Assembly: GCA_002306975.1 (NCBI GenBank)
Contig: DBTI01000211.1
Location: 457 to 9,961, forward strand
Direction of reading: 5' to 3'
Source: Ruminococcaceae bacterium UBA1320
GTDB lineage: Bacteria > Bacillota > Clostridia > Oscillospirales > Ethanoligenentaceae
Length of the DNA: 9,505 nucleotides
Made by a program: the position numbers and the translations under genes. This document shows, one piece after another, positions 5,992-9,505 of the stretch. Position 1 is the first letter of the stretch, and the number at the start of each line of letters is the position of its first letter. The notes under the pieces were generated by a model. That model was not told where the DNA came from. It worked only from the letters and a program-made list of their open reading frames with translations, and did not search any database.

Positions 5992-6118
5992 ATTTCTTGA
6001 AGAGCAGAAGCAGATGTCAAGTCACAATCTGCTTTGCTATTCTGCAAACTACTTCATGGACAGTGGTGCGATTTTGAGTGGGATAAAGATGTATTTCCCA
6101 ATCCGCCTGAAATGCTGA
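5975..6118 (+). pseudogene. Possible start of another truncated gene at the junction
   Basis: ATG at 5975 is preceded by AGGAGA 11 bases upstream and opens a 47-residue frame. Its first part (MKTVLEFLEEQKQMSSHN) is a plausible amphipathic N-terminus. From about residue 28 it overlaps DNA that encodes the GH31 protein in a different frame, so only the first ~27 residues can be original. It is not recognised. It may be the 5' end of a gene cut by the same rearrangement, or chance. Confidence 0.2.
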
Positions 6119-7444
6119 AAAAGCTCAAAGAAAAGGGGTTGAAAATCTGTGCTTGGATCAATCCTTACATTGCGCAGAAATCAAAACTTTTCCGCAAAGG
6201 GGCAGAGCATGTTTATCTGTTAAAAACTAAGGACGGCAGTGTATGGCAATGGGACATGTGGCAGGCAGGAATGGGAATCGTGGATTTTACCAACCCTGGC
6301 GCTGTCACCTGGTATAAAGAAAAGCTCAGACAGCTCGTGGATATGGGTGTCGACTGCTTTAAAACTGATTTTGGCGAGCGGATTCCGATTGACGTCGTTT
6401 ACTTCGATGGCGCGGGTCCGCTTAAAATGCACAACTTACTACACCTACCTTTACAACAAGGCTGTTTTTGAGGTGCTGGAGGACACATACGGGCATGGAA
6501 ACGCCGCGCTGTTTGCCCGCTCCGCAACAGTCGGAAGTCAAAAGTTTCCGGTGCACTGGGGCGGAGACTGTTCGACCTATGCGTCAATGGCGGAAACGCT
6601 GCGAGGGGGGCTGTCGCTTGGCCTTAGCGGGTTTGGCTTTTGAAGTCATGATATCAGCGGATTTGAAAGGACCGTATCGGCTGACATCTACAAAAGGTGG
6701 GTGGCTTTTGGGCTATTGTCGTCGCACAGCCGTCTGCATGGCAATGAATCTTACCACGTTCCATGGCTGTTTGACGAAGAAGCGGTTGATGTTCTGCGCT
6801 TTTTCACAAAACTGAAATGCAGCCTTATGCCCTAGCTCTATTCTAAGGCCAGAGAAGCCGTACACGATGGCATACCGATGATGCGTGCGATGGCGTTGGA
6901 ATTTGACGACCCTGCCTGCGCAACGCTCGACCTGCAATATATGCTGGGCGATTCGCTGTTGGTCGCGCCTATTTTCAACGAGGAGGGAGTTGCCCGGTAT
7001 TATGTGCCTAAAGGCGAATGGGTCAATTTTTTGAGCGGTAAAACAGTGGAAGGCGGTCGCTGGGTCAAAGAGACGTTTGACTATTTCGGCCTTCCGCTTC
7101 TTGTACGGTCAAACAGCGTGATCGCTATCGGAAGCAGAAACGACCGGCCGGACTATGACTATGCCGACAATGTAGTATTTCACGTTTTCGGGTTAGAAAA
7201 TGGTAAAAAGACTGCTGCCACGCTGTGCGGACCGGACAGTATGCCTGAGATAGCTGTTATTGTCTCGCGTGAGGGCGGCAGATATCAGATAGAAACGGCG
7301 AATGCTCAAAAGCCGTGGAAGGTTTGCCTTCGCGGTATCAATACCATCCATTCGGTTCAAGGCGGCTTCTATGCGCACAGCCTTGAAGGCGCTGTCATTG
7401 TACCGGACGAGGGTGCCAAGACAGTAACGGTGATAGCAGAGTAG
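6061..7444 (+). pseudogene. yicI: Decayed GH31 alpha-xylosidase, C-terminal ~60%
   Basis: Reading across three lesions gives about 460 residues matching YicI/XylS-type GH31 enzymes (about 770 residues), which remove alpha-xylosyl units from xyloglucan oligosaccharides. Seen in order are QWCDFEW, INPYIAQKS, GSVWQWDMWQAGMGIVDFTN, KTDFGERIP with the nucleophile Asp (codon 6367-6369), ARSATVGSQKFPVHWGGDC with the acid/base Asp (6566-6568), GGLSLGLSGFGF, and the C-terminal sandwich QYMLGDSLLVAPIFNEEG. Lesions: about 300 N-terminal residues are missing; an extra T at 6436/6437 shifts the frame after KMHN; a TGG Trp codon is TGA at 6641-6643; a Tyr codon is TAG at 6833-6835 (MP-stop-LYSKARE). The frame is otherwise clean to TAG at 7442-7444, so decay is recent. 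Both catalytic Asp codons survive. Confidence 0.92.
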
Positions 7445-7478
7445 TTGATAATAACCCACTAAGGTTTATACCCGTATC

Positions 7479-7525
7479 ACAGAGAATGCCTGTCCCCGCC
7501 GATGGCAAGGATAGGCATTCTCTGT
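7479..7525. terminator. Strong hairpin between convergent genes, probable terminator
   Basis: Arms 7479-7495 and 7509-7525 pair over 17 bp with one G-U pair around a 13-base loop; the core is AGAGAATGCC/GGCATTCTCT. On the plus strand only three T follow. It is 34 bases after the GH31 stop and lies between convergent genes, which favours a terminator despite the short T tract. Confidence 0.6.
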
Positions 7526-7602
7526 TTGCATATTGCTATAATGAAGTGTTGCCGGCGTTTGGCGTTTATACTAATTTCAATACAAAATAAGTATTATTTA
7601 TT

Positions 7603-7635
7603 AAAAAACCGCTATTGTTACTCATTTGCAATGCG
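7603..7635 (-). terminator. Intrinsic terminator overlapping the end of the response regulator gene
   Basis: On the minus strand CGCATTG (7635-7629) pairs with CAAT-GCG (7617-7610, one bulged base). The stop codon lies in the loop, and G plus six T (7608-7603) follow. The stem is short, but the T run is good and the position is right. Confidence 0.5.
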
Positions 7636-9069
7636 CTTAAACTGATTTGGGGAGACACCGGATATTTTTTTAAAAATGGTGCAAAAATATTTCGCATCCG
7701 GATACCCGACTTTTTCAGCAATTTCATATATTTTCATATCGGTGTTTCTTATAAACGACTTTGACATTTCGATGCGTACTGTAGTGAGATAATCAATGAA
7801 ATTGCTGTTTGTTTCTTTGGTAAACAGGCGGCTTAAATATTGTGGCGTTACACCCAGCTTATCGGCAATCAAATTCAGGCTGATAGGTTCATTATAATGG
7901 CTGTTGATCTCATTAATGATTGCAGCGACAGGTTTGGAATAGATGGACAGCTCAGTTTGCGGATTCTTCAGATAATGGAAGTAATCATTAATATACGTTT
8001 CCATATCATAAAAAGTGCAGGATGACATCAAATTGTTCAGCGTTTGGATGCAGTGCATGTTAATGGATTCGGCTGTCGCCTGCTTGGTATTTAAAGCGAG
8101 CAGGGAAGTAACGGCAAACTGAAGGATTGCTTCCGGATGATGCCCTTTTCCCTGAAGATTATGTAGATAATCAAGCAGGGTTTGCAGACCTCGTTCATAT
8201 TCACGTTTGTAAAATAATTTGTTGAGACCTTTTTTAAAATTGTGATCCACAATTTCGCATGATTTTTCAGGAATGTGAACTTCCTCTGTTTGCAGGAGCT
8301 TTTCACCAGAAGAGATAGACCATCGAATGGTCTTATTCAGCCGCTCGAACCATTCAAGCAGCATGTCCGGTGTTTGAGGATACCCATAGGAGCACACCGT
8401 TTTCGGATAGCTCTCTACAAGACGGAACAGTTTCTGTTTGACAGCGTTTTCATCGGAGCAGGGAATGATGATACCGATAAAACGAGCATCTGGTAAGTTT
8501 AAAATTAACAGGTCATCATATTTCATAAATATGCATTTCAGTGAACCTTTCAGCGCTTCGTTCCGATCGGTAAAAATTAAAGCGGTAAAATAATGGCAGG
8601 CATTTTCGTGGCTGTAAAAACGGACGATTCTGCTTGCATCCGATTCGGACATAAGCATCACGCTTTCCCGGTCAAGTGAAAGACTCGCCAAATGCTTTTT
8701 TTCGGCAAGCTCGCCCGCTTTTTCCAATATTTCATAAACATTCGATGGAACAAGCGGTTTTAGCAGATAATCGACTACATTGAGTGAAACCGCACCCTGT
8801 GCATATTTAAATTCAGCATATCCTGACAGGATAATAAACTGCGCGTCAAAACCCTGCTCACGCAGTTTTTTTGTCATCGTAAGTCCGTCCATTTTTGGCA
8901 TACGTATGTCCGTTATTACGATGTCCGGCTTGCAATTCAGCGCTTTGTCATATCCGTCCAATCCATCAAATGCTTCAATTGCGGTATAAATTGAATCTTT
9001 TTGTTTGACCAGTGCGACCAAACCCTCGCGCGCGTTGACTTCATCTTCTACGATTAAAACTTTTAGCAT
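7618..9069 (-). CDS. YesN-type response regulator with AraC-family DNA-binding domain
   Basis: The 483-residue protein has an N-terminal receiver domain (about 1-120) with the acidic pocket Glu8-Asp9, phospho-acceptor Asp54 in VITDIRMPKMDG, Ser82 and Lys104 in LLKP. The middle, roughly 125-375, is not recognised, as is usual for this family. The C-terminal AraC domain (about 380-483) has two helix-turn-helix units, at about 398-419 (LIADKLGVTPQYLSRLFTKE) and 446-469 (KIYEIAEKVGYPDAKYFCTIF), ending in SGVSPNQFKR. All phosphorylation residues are present. It is encoded 16 bases after the histidine kinase gene; GAGGGAG about 10 bases before the ATG serves translation. Such pairs typically control sugar uptake and glycoside-hydrolase genes; the GH31 remnant next door fits that theme, but a regulatory link is inference. 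Confidence 0.93.
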   Translation of the reverse strand: MLKVLIVEDEVNAREGLVALVKQKDSIYTAIEAFDGLDGYDKALNCKPDIVITDIRMPKMDGLTMTKKLREQGFDAQFIILSGYAEFKYAQGAVSLNVVDYLLKPLVPSNVYEILEKAGELAEKKHLASLSLDRESVMLMSESDASRIVRFYSHENACHYFTALIFTDRNEALKGSLKCIFMKYDDLLILNLPDARFIGIIIPCSDENAVKQKLFRLVESYPKTVCSYGYPQTPDMLLEWFERLNKTIRWSISSGEKLLQTEEVHIPEKSCEIVDHNFKKGLNKLFYKREYERGLQTLLDYLHNLQGKGHHPEAILQFAVTSLLALNTKQATAESINMHCIQTLNNLMSSCTFYDMETYINDYFHYLKNPQTELSIYSKPVAAIINEINSHYNEPISLNLIADKLGVTPQYLSRLFTKETNSNFIDYLTTVRIEMSKSFIRNTDMKIYEIAEKVGYPDAKYFCTIFKKISGVSPNQFKRIANE

Positions 9070-9085
9070 TTAGCCAGTCTCCCTC

Positions 9086-9505
9086 TTATATATTCGTAGG
9101 TATAAACAAAGTAAAACAGGTAAGCTTTCCATCTGTGCTGGCATATACTTTTGCCTTTCCATTGTAATAACGGTAGATTCTGTATGCGATATTTTGAAGG
9201 CCAATTCCAAAATCATATTTTTCATTTCTAGAGTAGAACATGCGGTTGACCTGTTTGATTTTGTCGCGGGACATGCCGCTTCCATTATCCCAAATTTTAA
9301 TAACGATATATTTATGAGCGAGCATATTGATTGTAACCTCAATATGCCCCTTATATTGAATTTTTTCAAAACCGTGGATGATGGAGTTTTCAAGGAATGG
9401 CTGAAGAAGCAGTTTGTGCGTAAAGCATTCGGCAGAGGCGGCGTCAATGGTAACTTTATAGTCGAAACGATGTGGAAAACGATTTTGCTGCAGTTCAAGG
9501 TAACG
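9086..9505 (-). CDS. YesM-type sensor histidine kinase, C-terminal part (5' end outside window)
   Basis: The frame is open from the right edge to TAA at 9086-9088 and gives 139 residues. The start RYLELQQNRF follows the His_kinase (PF06580) region, which with the phospho-acceptor His lies outside. The ATP-binding domain shows the N box QPFLENSIIHG (residues 35-45), the G1 box WDNGSGM (72-78) and the G2 box FGIGLQNI (99-106), then ends in TLFIPTNI. The protein should be a membrane sensor of about 550-600 residues that phosphorylates the response regulator encoded just downstream. A frame starting at ATG 9325 is only an internal piece; there is no reason to start there because the homology continues upstream to the edge. 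Confidence 0.9.
   Translation of the reverse strand, partial: RYLELQQNRFPHRFDYKVTIDAASAECFTHKLLLQPFLENSIIHGFEKIQYKGHIEVTINMLAHKYIVIKIWDNGSGMSRDKIKQVNRMFYSRNEKYDFGIGLQNIAYRIYRYYNGKAKVYASTDGKLTCFTLFIPTNI

Noticed and set aside
6641..6835. Recoding of TGA as Trp and TAG as an amino acid in the GH31 gene
   Set aside because: Other genes here end in TGA (AICAR transformylase) and TAG (membrane protein). The GH31 gene also has a frameshift and has lost its 5' part, so ordinary decay explains it.
9070..9498. Open frame of 142 residues on the minus strand
   Set aside because: It lies in a different frame over the histidine kinase, whose N, G1 and G2 boxes are read in the 9086-9505 frame to the window edge.
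1..9505. CRISPR array, rRNA or tRNA genes, replication origin
   Set aside because: No regularly spaced direct repeats, no recognisable rRNA or tRNA sequence and no DnaA-box cluster were seen.

Overview
The window looks like a low-to-moderate GC Firmicute of the class Clostridia. The signs are strong AAGGAGG-type ribosome binding sites, a ZTP riboswitch in front of a stand-alone AICAR transformylase gene, and a YesM/YesN-type two-component pair. It is a patchwork of intact housekeeping genes and a decayed accessory zone. No species is claimed.

Left part (1-2633). The window opens inside the 3' end of a gene for a Tyr/Gln-rich, Cys-containing tail (3-251, +). A convergent transglutaminase-like protease gene follows (447-1049, -), with a long inverted repeat between them that fits a terminator. 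A divergent intergenic region carries a sigma70-like promoter and a well-formed ZTP (pfl) riboswitch with a built-in terminator. This controls the AICAR transformylase gene (1461-2633, +), which acts in purine synthesis.

Middle part (2634-5895). About 740 bases without a gene hold several inverted repeats, including a perfect 16-bp hairpin. They also hold a near-consensus rightward promoter (3070-3098) that faces a densely folded region. Next is the remnant of an IS110-family element whose transposase (3376-4323, -) has lost its N-terminus. To its right is an AT-rich stretch with an unrecognised four-helix membrane protein (4705-5244, +), a 40-residue hydrophobic peptide gene (5582-5704, +) and the start of a DUF4238-like gene (5776 onward) that breaks off after about 40 residues.

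Right part (5896-9505). An abrupt junction leads into the last ~60% of a GH31 alpha-xylosidase (YicI-like) gene. It is disabled by one frameshift and two nonsense codons. Converging on it are an AraC-type response regulator gene (7618-9069, -) and, 16 bases upstream of that in the same operon, the C-terminal part of its histidine kinase (9086-9505, -, cut by the window edge).

The purine unit and the two-component unit look functional. The zone from about 2640 to 7444 shows repeated deletion, insertion and decay. The least explained part is 3070-3375, where a strong promoter points into nested inverted repeats beside a wrecked IS110 transposase.
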